DNA from: Symsagittifera roscoffensis
Lineage: Eukaryota; Xenacoelomorpha; Acoela; Convolutidae
Assembly: GCF_963678635.1 (NCBI RefSeq)
Contig: NC_087066.1
Span: 46,349,129-46,413,128, forward strand
Length of the DNA: 64,000 nt
Direction of reading: 5' to 3'
The notes beneath the pieces were generated by a model, which had not been told where the DNA came from, searched no databases, and saw only the letters and a list, made by a program, of their open reading frames with translations. Shown here one piece after another: positions 56,401 to 61,400 of the stretch (position 1 is its first letter; each line of letters begins with the position of its first letter). A program made the translations under genes and the position numbers.

Positions 56401-58920
56401 TCGGAAAATCATTTTTGTCGACCTAAAAAAAGAGCGTCAAAATTTTTGAAAAAAATCCTCCCCCCCCCCTCGCTCGAGAAAATCCTAGATCCGACCCTGA
56501 TTATGATCATAAAAATAGCAATCATAATATTATTTATAATAATGATCATAATCATAATACTACAAACATTCTAATAAAAAAAATCATAATTTGATTTTTT
56601 CGAACCGATATAATCTTATACATCGGATATAAAGTATAGATCAATTGTACCTAGTCCTAGAGTAAATCGAAAGGTTTAACTCATACCTGTCAACCTGTCG
56701 AGCGATGTCTCAGAAAGCAGAACATTTATTTTAAGTGTCAAGACACTTGGATTTTAAATTATTATGATAAACTTTTCTGTTGATTCAACTTTGTTTTTGT
56801 TCAATCATAGTTAATATTAGTTTGCTGGCAAGGACCAAGTTAATTTCCTCTCCAAAAAATACAGCAAAAACTCCAAAAATACTAATTAAGGATCTATCCT
56901 TCAATCGCCCAGTTTAACATCTCCCCACAATAAACCAAGTTAATATCCTCCAACAACTCCAAAAAAAATTTTTCGATTAAATTTATCTAGTGCTGCTTGT
57001 TAATAGGTTAGGCTTTGATTGGCTGAAAATGTAACATTATCAGGCCAAACAATGAAATTTGTAAATTTTAAGCGGATGCCGCAACAGTCCAAAAACAGAT
57101 TTACGGCGGAACCCGCAACATTGCCAGTGTTTTAATCTTCTTTGCTGTTTTAGACTCCACGAACAAATTGCTAAAACAGTGTATAGCAAACTGTAAGCGG
57201 AATCCCTAAATTGTGCTCAGAATCCGTCGACATTTGCGGGATCTGCTTATAACTTACTGAATCTGCTCTATTTGCCAAATCCTGAAAAACTAATACTATT
57301 CGTTCGTTACTGAATCTGCGGAAAAAATAATGTGTCGACAAAATTCGTTTTCTTCTCAAAATTCGTATTCAATATTCGTATCCACGGCAAACAGATATTG
57401 AATACGATAATTGAATACGATATTGAATACGATAAAAACAGCTTGAGTTTTTAGTTACAAAAGTGAGAAAACAAAATCACTCCTTATTACAATGATTGTT
57501 TTTAGTCCTCTTGCAGATGATCGTTTTTGATTGAAATTGATCATCAATTTAACTACTGAAGCAAGTTATGATTTCGTATGTTGTTCTGACCTGCGTTCAT
57601 GTCTATGTTTTAGGACAATCAGAACTGAATCGGACATAGTGGCAAACTTCGACAAAATGTTGTCAGCTACGGCTCCTTATCTCATTCATCATCAGCCATC
57701 AATTTTCAACTGAAGTTAACTAAAAATAGTAGTAATGTCATACAATTTCAATTCATAAAAAAGCGCATCATAAAATTTCACACAATTCCATAGAACAAAA
57801 ATATATATTTTTTTGATAAAAGCATAGCCATGATTAATTGTATGACAATCAATTTTTCATTGGTTTGATGGCAATATTCTCAGTGATAAACTGCATTTGG
57901 AGGCTCTCATGTGAGTTAATATCATATAAAATCGAAGAAGCTTATTTTTACATATGACAAAAAAGATCAATTTGGTAAAATTGGTTCGAAATTGGCCCAT
58001 TGGATTATTTTTTGCGTAATTTTTATTCATATGAACTGGCTCAAAAACAGAATTTAGGCAGTCAAGGAAGCCTTGTACCGGGTCAAGCACTTACAGTGCT
58101 GTGATTTTGATTTGCAAAAAAGTAAATAAAAAAAATTCATACACAGTGCCGAGAAAAACAAGATTGAACTTTTTATGCTTTTCGAACTCTTATGGTTTTC
58201 GAAATAAAAAACTTTGGCTAATTTCGGAAATAATTATTCAGTTTGTTCAACTTAATATCAGTTCGGCAGCGCCGAAAATTGTTCAGCAGCGCCAAAAATT
58301 GATGATTTTTGGCATTGTTGAAGATCGGCCTTCTTGAACTGCCAACGGCAGAATTAGCAAGACATTTATTTTTAAAAAATGATTGATTGATCTTTGTGAT
58401 TTCTGCCGACATTTATCATCTTCCATGATCGTGATTGCTAATCAGTGATAAAAAAAATACATATTTTATGAGTCATAAGTTAATCGAATTAGCTTAAGAA
58501 AATTAAATTTGAGACAGAGACAAAACTTTCTGATTTCGCCTCGCAAATACATTTTCAAAAATATGATTCAGATTTAATTAATAAGTTATTAAGTATAAAA
58601 TGTATAAAAACCGCGAGGATGATGAAAGAGATTTACCTGTGTGCGTGTAGTTCATACGGGAAGTCATGTTTCCTAATTGGGATGATCCACAAAACTATGG
58701 TCCAAGTTCAGAACACTCAAACTGAAAACAACAGCAACAAGATTGGCAGTGATAGAAGTAATTTGGCGAGTATGCCACACCTAATGGCGGATTTCGAAAC
58801 CGACCCCTCCTATAACTACTCAGAAGACCTGTTCATTAGGGGGGCAAGAGAATACCTGCTCAAGTTCAAGTACTCCACCGCCTCCAACTATGACCTATGG
58901 GCCACACTCTCTCAAATGGG
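32113..58920 (+). CDS. M1-family membrane aminopeptidase, eight exons, 3' end not in window
   Basis: Zinc-dependent exopeptidase that removes N-terminal residues from peptides; the N-terminal anchor suggests a type II ectoenzyme. The eight exons join in phase to about 600 codons. Seen in order: short N-terminus, hydrophobic anchor (residues about 16-30), beta domain, the exopeptidase segment FAMEN (family GxMEN), HEIAH-x18-E zinc site split by intron 5, and the SYGK segment with the catalytic Tyr. The family is usually 900-1000 residues; the C-terminal helical domain is missing and must lie beyond 64000 or be lost. ATG 32113 is the first Met after a stop-free stretch and precedes the anchor. 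Introns 1 and 4 need GC donors. I cannot tell aminopeptidase N from A or an invertebrate-specific paralogue. Confidence 0.85.
32594..32765 (+). mobile_element. Diverged fragment of hAT-type MITE
   Basis: Starts CAGGGGCTGATTGAGGGG and keeps the family interior words 'gagacatccattttcgatcgg', 'ggcgcctgttgcgcc' and 'aagggcgcg'. The right terminus is not recognisable, so it is probably truncated. Confidence 0.5.
34916..34966. repeat. Perfect-arm hairpin ACCAAGTTAACA
   Basis: ACCAAGTTAACATCCTCC and its near reverse complement GGAGGGTGTTAACTTGGT are separated by about 15 bp. Related single arms occur at 56828 (ACCAAGTTAATTTCCTC) and 56935 (ACCAAGTTAATATCCTCC). It may be a small foldback element. 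Confidence 0.5.
35540..35704 (+). CDS. Aminopeptidase exon 2
   Basis: Acceptor CTATAAG at 35539. The frame reads [20 protein letters not shown] and then [14 protein letters not shown], the beta-domain strand pair '(L/I)-x-L-x-x-x-L-x-x-G-x-x-Y-x-(L/V)-x-(I/V)-x-F'. It ends QGLYYTL with donor G|GTACCC at 35705. Phase 1 on both sides fits exons 1 and 3. Confidence 0.75.
36185..36412 (+). CDS. Aminopeptidase exon 3: PCFDEP segment
   Basis: Acceptor GATTAG at 36184; the joined codon GGA continues into [15 protein letters not shown]. It contains [19 protein letters not shown], the highly conserved '(A)FPC(F/W)DEP-x-x-KA' signature, and EAYSNMPL. Donor CAG|GTGAAG at 36413. This exon is diagnostic for the M1 family. 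Confidence 0.9.
36420..36532 (+). mobile_element. Truncated hAT-type MITE just inside intron 3
   Basis: Starts CAGGACCGAATTTAGGAG and keeps family words: 'atgatatcccttttcgatc', 'aaatttttaaacgcac' and 'ttttagtgccaattggga'. No right terminus. It lies 8 bp after the exon 3 donor and does not touch coding sequence. Confidence 0.5.
38244..38965. mobile_element. 722-bp foldback element with Tc1/mariner-like ends
   Basis: Starts CAGTGCTGATTTAAATTATC and ends with its reverse complement. The arms extend about 300 bp each (38244-38548 and about 38655-38965) with few mismatches and one ~9-bp gap, leaving a loop of about 100 bp. The right flank is TA and the left CA, fitting a decayed TA target duplication. 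CAGTGCTG is also the start of Tc1 termini. No transposase; a 68-codon frame in the left arm is incidental. Confidence 0.75.
39214..39964. mobile_element. 751-bp element with ACCCGGG termini and 5-bp target duplication
   Basis: Left end ACCCGGGATGGCC and right end GGTCAACCCGGGT are inverted. Homology continues inward through ATACTAGTCATACAATTTC on the left and the complement of GAAATTGCATGATTAGCATT on the right. AAATT flanks both sides (39209-39213 and 39965-39969). Short inverted pieces (GGAAATTGTATGACCAGC) repeat near 39350. No coding capacity and superfamily unknown. Confidence 0.65.
42161..42566 (+). mobile_element. 406-bp hAT-type MITE in intron 3
   Basis: CAGTAGCGGATTTAGGG at the left and ATAGATCTGCACCTG at the right. 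Flanks TGCTTAAG (42153-42160) and TGCTCAAG (42567-42574) match at 7 of 8 bases, a hAT-length target duplication. It shares its interior with 51366-51766 and 56095-56499. Confidence 0.8.
43082..43409 (+). CDS. Aminopeptidase exon 4, with Glu-rich insertion
   Basis: Acceptor TTTTCAG at 43081. It reads ...[14 protein letters not shown], then a run of Glu/Gly coded by GAGGAGGGGG repeats, then [19 protein letters not shown], which is the family's 'T-x-x-MSTYLLAF' strand, and NATLVLEI leading into the next exon. The in-frame stop at 43441 must be spliced out. No suitable GT exists; GC at 43410 (ATAAG|GCATAC) gives the phase exon 5 needs. Confidence 0.8.
43773..44085 (+). repeat. 5' LTR of the Gypsy element
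   Basis: TGTCATACTG...AAAAAATATCA, 313 bp, the same length as 50616-50928. Differences are two bases in GCAATAG/ACAAAAG and one in CGCG/CGCA. A GACTATAAAATAGACAG box near 43930 is a likely TATA element. Confidence 0.95.
43931..43939 (+). promoter_or_regulatory. TATA-like box in 5' LTR
   Basis: CTATAAAAT within the LTR matches a core promoter. It lies about 150 bp before the LTR end, leaving room for transcription start in the LTR. An identical copy is in the 3' LTR. Confidence 0.55.
44094..44111 (+). promoter_or_regulatory. Candidate primer-binding site
   Basis: TGGCAATTTAAAATCTAT begins 8 bp after the LTR end with TGG. The following TTCGAGC would fit a tRNA T-arm complement. The tRNA is not identified. 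Confidence 0.45.
44126..45124 (+). CDS. gag: Gag polyprotein of the Gypsy element, intact frame
   Basis: 332 codons without interruption. Gag packages element RNA in cytoplasmic particles. Residues about 70-215 are helical and capsid-like ([20 protein letters not shown]...[11 protein letters not shown]). The C-terminal region is basic and Asn/Gln-rich, followed by two zinc-knuckle-like motifs: [16 protein letters not shown] (C-x2-C-x7-H-x3-C, unusual spacing) and [14 protein letters not shown] (the standard C-x2-C-x4-H-x4-C). The start ATG is 41 bp after the LTR. The stop at 45122 is followed by pol in another frame. Confidence 0.88.
   Translation: MAVTVKENVSPEVMLKEPKDILEEPPPRPETPREGEKEAVTIARNLRDKLARDRVMLENEERRTRGPRVGHNVFYNEVQKKLVSRLFLSLGTKGKKRFLQKNPHAEISKMSFRDITELAAVSFQKVECVTYERYKLFTRMQESGESLEAFHAALTAQEARSELGKLERKIVRDLFISKLKNMTLQDTLTFETLDPEKVLKRAINFEHSKLTTRAFQKTNAAATVGTGNNYNSGVRIKQEPVMAARNSKGNTKNQQYKREANKRQNNNTNGKTKPCNRCGRAFDQGHLKSCWSALAKICKNCGKPNHFAKLCRSQQVIKSRKHPKDQKRNVIL
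45160..45673 (+). pseudogene. Aspartic protease region of pol, inactivated
   Basis: Frame 45160-45420 reaches LTVESGRPS, where the family active site is D-S/T-G; here Asp is replaced by Glu. A frameshift follows at once, and the continuing protease sequence carries in-frame stops (TAA near 45487, TGA near 45541, TAA near 45657). The C-terminal motif IMGLDLQG (near 45595) confirms the fold. Confidence 0.75.
45674..46673 (+). pseudogene. Reverse transcriptase region of pol, inactivated
   Basis: RT copies element RNA into DNA. Frame 45674-46132 holds the fingers and motif A, which reads [14 protein letters not shown]; the family has Asp where Gly stands, so a catalytic metal ligand is lost. TGA at 46130 ends it. 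Frame 46176-46673 continues with [21 protein letters not shown], the intact catalytic FLDD loop (near 46300) and the thumb ([19 protein letters not shown]). Confidence 0.85.
46674..47092 (+). pseudogene. RNase H region of pol, broken
   Basis: Starts near 46730 with a [15 protein letters not shown]-type first motif that is split between frames; 46754-46978 then carries [25 protein letters not shown] and ATDHKAL. A stop at 46976 interrupts it, and the tether ([14 protein letters not shown]...GIVDYLS) follows to a stop at 47090. It degrades the RNA of RNA-DNA hybrids during reverse transcription. Confidence 0.75.
47093..48220 (+). pseudogene. Charged spacer between RNase H and integrase
   Basis: Frames 47142-47324 and 47457-48224 (255 codons) encode a hydrophilic Glu/Asp/Ser/Thr-rich chain: [34 protein letters not shown] and similar. 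There is no fold I recognise. Typical Gypsy pol has a much shorter link here. The end of the frame merges with the integrase zinc finger after a shift near 48200. Confidence 0.6.
48221..48860 (+). pseudogene. Integrase zinc finger and catalytic core, broken
   Basis: Zinc finger H-x3-H...C-x2-C is intact: HRGHPG then ECGSC (48270-48390). The catalytic core shows VQLDYAGPL (first Asp), [19 protein letters not shown] (second Asp), then a frameshift near 48670 to 48630-48815 with [21 protein letters not shown], which includes the third acidic residue. TGA at 48813 follows. It would insert element DNA into the host genome. Confidence 0.85.
48861..50490 (+). pseudogene. Long charged C-terminal tail of pol
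   Basis: Three overlapping frames (48857-49585, 49485-50129, 50050-50307) plus downstream fragments form about 500 codons of Lys/Glu/Ser-rich sequence after the integrase core. Words such as [20 protein letters not shown] suggest coiled-coil helices. Near the end [19 protein letters not shown] matches a basic motif common at Gypsy pol C-termini. Frameshifts at about 49560 and at the G-run at 50071-50080. Confidence 0.6.
50601..50615 (+). promoter_or_regulatory. Polypurine tract before the 3' LTR
   Basis: CGAGGGGGTA lies directly before TGTCATAC. Such a purine run primes plus-strand DNA synthesis in LTR elements. Confidence 0.6.
50616..50928 (+). repeat. 3' LTR of the Gypsy element
   Basis: 313 bp, 310 identical to the 5' LTR. 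Confidence 0.95.
51047..51245 (+). CDS. Aminopeptidase exon 5: FAMEN and HEIAH
   Basis: Acceptor GTGTAG at 51046 (an alternative AG at 51052 would also keep phase). Reads [20 protein letters not shown], the '(F/Y)-x-IPYPLPK-D' strand, then [11 protein letters not shown] and [14 protein letters not shown] supplies two zinc ligands and the catalytic Glu. The exopeptidase motif GxMEN has Phe in place of Gly. Donor CAG|GTAGCT at 51246. Confidence 0.92.
51246..53695 (+). other. Aminopeptidase intron 5
   Basis: 2.45 kb, GT...AG, ending with the good acceptor TTTTTACAG. It contains a MITE (51366-51766), then AT-rich sequence to about 53.3 kb with no gene, then a C-run at 53347-53358 and G-runs near 53585 that may be ends of another small repeat. 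Confidence 0.6.
51366..51766 (+). mobile_element. 401-bp hAT-type MITE in intron 5
   Basis: CAGGGGCGGATTTAGGGG to CCTAAATCCGCCTCTG, inverted termini. Flanks CGTAAGCC and CAAAAACC match at 5 of 8, a decayed target duplication. The interior shares GGGAGAGCGCGCGCCGAAAA and TTTGCCTGCGGCGCAGA with the copies at 42.2 and 56.1 kb. Confidence 0.8.
53696..53898 (+). CDS. Aminopeptidase exon 6: third zinc ligand
   Basis: Starts [19 protein letters not shown]; Glu in LKEGFA is the third zinc ligand, 18 residues after HEIAH once exons 5 and 6 join. Ends [11 protein letters not shown] with donor CAG|GTTCAA at 53899, phase 2. Downstream codons encode Asn/His runs from microsatellite DNA and are intronic. 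Confidence 0.93.
53918..56560. repeat. ATAATCATA-type microsatellite region
   Basis: Degenerate repeats of ATAAT, CATAAT and ATAATCATA dominate 53918-53975, 54950-55070, 55260-56094 and 56500-56570. Between 54060 and 54920 the repeats become palindromic (GATTATAATCGATTATAATC and variants). Non-repetitive gaps lie at about 54290-54700 and 55080-55260. Long frames here are artefacts of the low-complexity sequence. Confidence 0.9.
56095..56499 (+). mobile_element. 405-bp hAT-type MITE inside the satellite
   Basis: CAGGGGCGGATTTAGGGG to CCTAGATCCGACCCTG. Flanks ATTTTGAC (56087-56094) and ATTATGAT (56500-56507) match at 6 of 8. It inserted into the ATAATC repeat, so it is younger than that tract. 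Confidence 0.8.
57614..57658 (+). CDS. Aminopeptidase exon 7, 45-bp microexon
   Basis: Acceptor GTTTTAG at 57613; reads [14 protein letters not shown], equivalent to the family's '(I)-x-x-x-(D/E)-I-x-x-x-FD-x-(I)' helix before the catalytic Tyr. Donor AAAAT|GTTGTC at 57659. Phase 2 in and out fits exons 6 and 8 exactly; the joined codon is ATT (Ile). Confidence 0.75.
57659..58650 (+). other. Aminopeptidase intron 7
   Basis: 992 bp, GT...AG, AT-rich, with no element or gene recognised. Confidence 0.6.
58651..58920 (+). CDS. Aminopeptidase exon 8: catalytic Tyr region
   Basis: Acceptor GCGTGTAG at 58650. Reads [16 protein letters not shown], matching the family's 'Y-x-KGA-x-(V/L)-x-ML' with the transition-state Tyr. 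After a hydrophilic stretch ([20 protein letters not shown]) comes [20 protein letters not shown] and DLWATLSQM, the usual 'F-x-x-GL-x-x-YL...N-A-x-x-x-DLW' segment. Strong donor G|GTGAGT at 58921. The stretch between the two is longer than usual. Confidence 0.88.
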
Positions 58921-59559
58921 GTGAGTCATAGCTAAATTACCAACAACGGTAGCTGCAAATTTCACTTGCACTTCTTAAACCACCGATCCAGTTTTTGTCT
59001 GGAAAGATTTTAGTTCTTTTCCGAAACTCCAAAAAAGTGACTTACCATTAAACTGACTAAGCTTGCTAATTAACAAGAACATTAAAATTAGAAAAACCTT
59101 TGATAAAAGTATTCGGAAAAAATAGAGTAATTACGGTCGGAAATCTCTGCACAGCAATCGGATTTTTCCCTTCCAACATGATATGATTTTCAACATTTGA
59201 TCTGCCCTTTTTTCTTTTATTCGTTTTACTTTTGCCTATTCAATCCGTTTCATTTTTTTGCGAGTAACTTAAAAGAATTGAAAAATTTTTTCAAAAAGAT
59301 ATTGATACATTGTTCTGAACAATTTAGTGGAAAAAAAAACATTTTTTTTTGGCTCGGAGATCATTGAAAATGGGTTTTTAGGTTTCATGTATTACGCTAG
59401 TAAAACTATATACGTCGGACAAAACGCTTGCTAGGAATAAAGGGTTCTTTCTACTTTCTATCTTAGAAAGTAAATCTAAAATTCGCTGAGAAATATTTTA
59501 TTGGAAAAGAAGTTAGTATGAATTTACAGCAAGTTGCTTTTTGACTCAATATCTATTTT
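58921..59559 (+). other. Start of aminopeptidase intron 8
   Basis: AT-rich DNA after the last recognised exon. No further exon of the aminopeptidase is visible up to 64000; the next DNA is the minus-strand env retroelement, presumably inside this intron. Confidence 0.5.
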
Positions 59560-59902
59560 AACGGTGAGATTAGGGATATTTTGACTGAGAATGGATATTA
59601 TTTTAGAGAATGGTTGGGGTGGTTGAAGAGAGTGGTGTTGGTGTTAGAAGAGATATTGTTGGGAATGAATTCTCGTAGTTTTGAGCTTCTATTTATACTC
59701 AGATGGGAAATCGTACCACTTTTCGTATCAAATGAGAAGTTACTTCTTAACTTCATATTCTCTATTCGTACTTTCGTATTTCACGAGAAGAATGTTTCGT
59801 ATGCTTGTATTTTACGAGAGGAATCGTTATTATTTGCATTGAACGAGAATAGTCGTTTCAATTCTCAATGCTTAAAACGTTATACGAATTATTCCAATAG
59901 CA
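59560..59902 (-). repeat. 3' LTR of the env-bearing element
   Basis: On the minus strand it starts TGCTATTGGAATAATTCG right after the purine run. It contains repeated words CTCGTTCAATGCAAA, CTCGTAAAATACAAG and CTCGTGAAATACGAA, then TATAAATA and a pyrimidine-rich leader (CACCAACACCACTCTC). The inner end is uncertain because the matching LTR is outside the window. Confidence 0.55.
59690..59697 (-). promoter_or_regulatory. TATA box in the 3' LTR
   Basis: TATAAATA on the minus strand, followed by GAAGCTC and a CA-rich leader, a textbook core promoter layout for an LTR. Confidence 0.6.
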
Positions 59903-59917
59903 TTTCCCTTCCTTTTG
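59903..59917 (-). promoter_or_regulatory. Polypurine tract of the env-bearing element
   Basis: Minus strand GCAAAAGGAAGGGAAA directly before TGCTATTGG. A similar word, AATAGGGAAGGGGAATGCAG, occurs upstream of env at about 63825-63845 on the same strand. Confidence 0.5.
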
Positions 59918-60558
59918 CAAGGGAATAAAAACATATTTAATTTGTGGTGGCGGCGGCGTCACACTTTGTGAGCTCAATAAAATATATCATGTTTCTGTTT
60001 CTATTTGAAATCAGAACATATCCATCCTCCTATTTGGAGAGGAAAAAAACTAAAACTTTCATTTTTAGTTCCACTTGAATAGTAGGGTAATTGTTGATCG
60101 ATCAAAGCTTTTTCTTTCAATCTCATGAAGTTTGTTTAATAGTTTGTCGGTAAAGATAGGTAGCAGATGTTTTTGAACATCTGATACTTTGAGTCAGGCT
60201 TGAATGAATATAAATACATCAGTTACATTTATAAATCAAAATAGAGTTTACACAACCAAGAGATTTAACTATAAAATTAAATACATCAAAATTATTTGTT
60301 TCTCAAAAAATTGCAGGTCAGTTTAATTTTATCCTTCCTTGAACATTCTTTTCTCGAAGTTTCCTTTTCGTCCTGTAGTATGTGAAGTGGGTGTCCATAT
60401 GCGTAATGAGGGGAGGACTGGTTCATACAAAAGGGTGTTTTTTTGTTTTTTTTTTGTTTTTAATAAAAGTCAAAATTGTTGAGAAAGGAAAAATCAATAG
60501 CTATACTACATAGCTATATAAAACGAAAGAATAAATTTTTAAATGAAAGGATAAATTT

Positions 60559-60780
60559 TTATAATTTTTCTTCCAACCGGGCTATAAGTTGGTGATTTTT
60601 TGTTTTCAAATTATGGATTTGCTTTTTTAGCTCCCGGATTTGATGCGTTTCATGTATATGACTGCGCTGAATTTGCTCAGTATAGTCATCCAACTGGGGG
60701 GTTTGTAATTTTGCTGTCAGATATTTTGCTGGGACATAGATTTTTTGATACTCAAGAAGGGAATTAGTTATGGAGTACAT
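60559..60780 (-). pseudogene. Coiled-coil tail of accessory protein, shifted frame
   Basis: 73 codons overlapping the end of the upstream accessory frame by 17 bp in a different phase. It ends with IRELKKQIHNLKTKNHQLIARLEEKL, a clear heptad pattern. It is probably the C-terminus of the same protein separated by a frameshift, or a separately expressed small protein. Confidence 0.5.
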
Positions 60781-61315
60781 TTTTTATGGGGTGATAGGCT
60801 TCTAATTTAAAACGGTTGATTAATGGATTCAAAGCATAATTGAGATCCATATCGAAGCCGGGATTACTGTTAGAATTAATGTATCGTTCCCTTTCTAACT
60901 GAATATGTAATTTAGTATTTAATTCAGTGGGGTGTAAGGGCTGTCGCCTAATGGTCATTGGATATTGAGAAGTTGATACCGGCGTATTTGCCGTTAGTAT
61001 CTTATATGGTCTTACAATCTGGGTTCGCTTTTTAATTCTGGAAATCGAGGGAACCAGTGGTATTTTGAAATTAGGGGGTGAAACTTTTAGGGGTGGTGGC
61101 TTTGATGCTGTAGTTATTGGGACAGCTGAATTGGTTTGAAGTAGTGGCTCAACGACGGATCGTGTTGAGGTCGGTTTTGCAGTGGGCATTGTAGTAGTAG
61201 AAAAAGTTGGTTGTTGAGCGAGTGCTGAAATCTGCGAGTCCAGTGGATCGGTTTGTGGCAGGAGTGAGAGAAGATCCTCAAATCCTCTCAAGTCGTCGTC
61301 AAGTGTTGCGTCCAT
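60764..61315 (-). CDS. Accessory reading frame downstream of env, function unknown
   Basis: 183 intact codons starting ATG 61315, 86 bp after the env frame ends. The N-terminus is acidic with spaced Leu/Phe (MDATLDDDLRGFEDLLSLLP), like an acidic activation-type peptide. The middle is rich in Thr, Ser and Pro (FSTTTMPTAKPTSTRS, SKPPPLKVSPPNFK). A basic patch (RIKKRTQIVRPYK) follows and could be a nuclear signal. No Cys-rich motif and no membrane segment. I do not recognise the family; activator-like or structural roles are only guesses. Confidence 0.55.
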   Translation of the reverse strand: MDATLDDDLRGFEDLLSLLPQTDPLDSQISALAQQPTFSTTTMPTAKPTSTRSVVEPLLQTNSAVPITTASKPPPLKVSPPNFKIPLVPSISRIKKRTQIVRPYKILTANTPVSTSQYPMTIRRQPLHPTELNTKLHIQLERERYINSNSNPGFDMDLNYALNPLINRFKLEAYHPIKNVLHN

Positions 61316-61400
61316 AGTTGAAACAGTTGGTATATCCTAGAACAGTAGAATTTTTTATTAGACTGGGTTTGGTGGGTGATCCAAGTTTTGAGTTCTTCTC

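Larger units (their letters stand above)
53899..57613 (+). other. Aminopeptidase intron 6
   Basis: 3.7 kb, GT...AG. Mostly ATAATC/ATCATA satellite with palindromic TTATAATCGATTATAA words (about 54060-54920), a 405-bp MITE and, at 56580-57600, AT-rich DNA with no gene seen. Confidence 0.65.

Noticed and set aside
59581-59928. 115-codon plus-strand frame
   Set aside because: It is the complement of the minus-strand LTR with its TATA box and polypurine tract.
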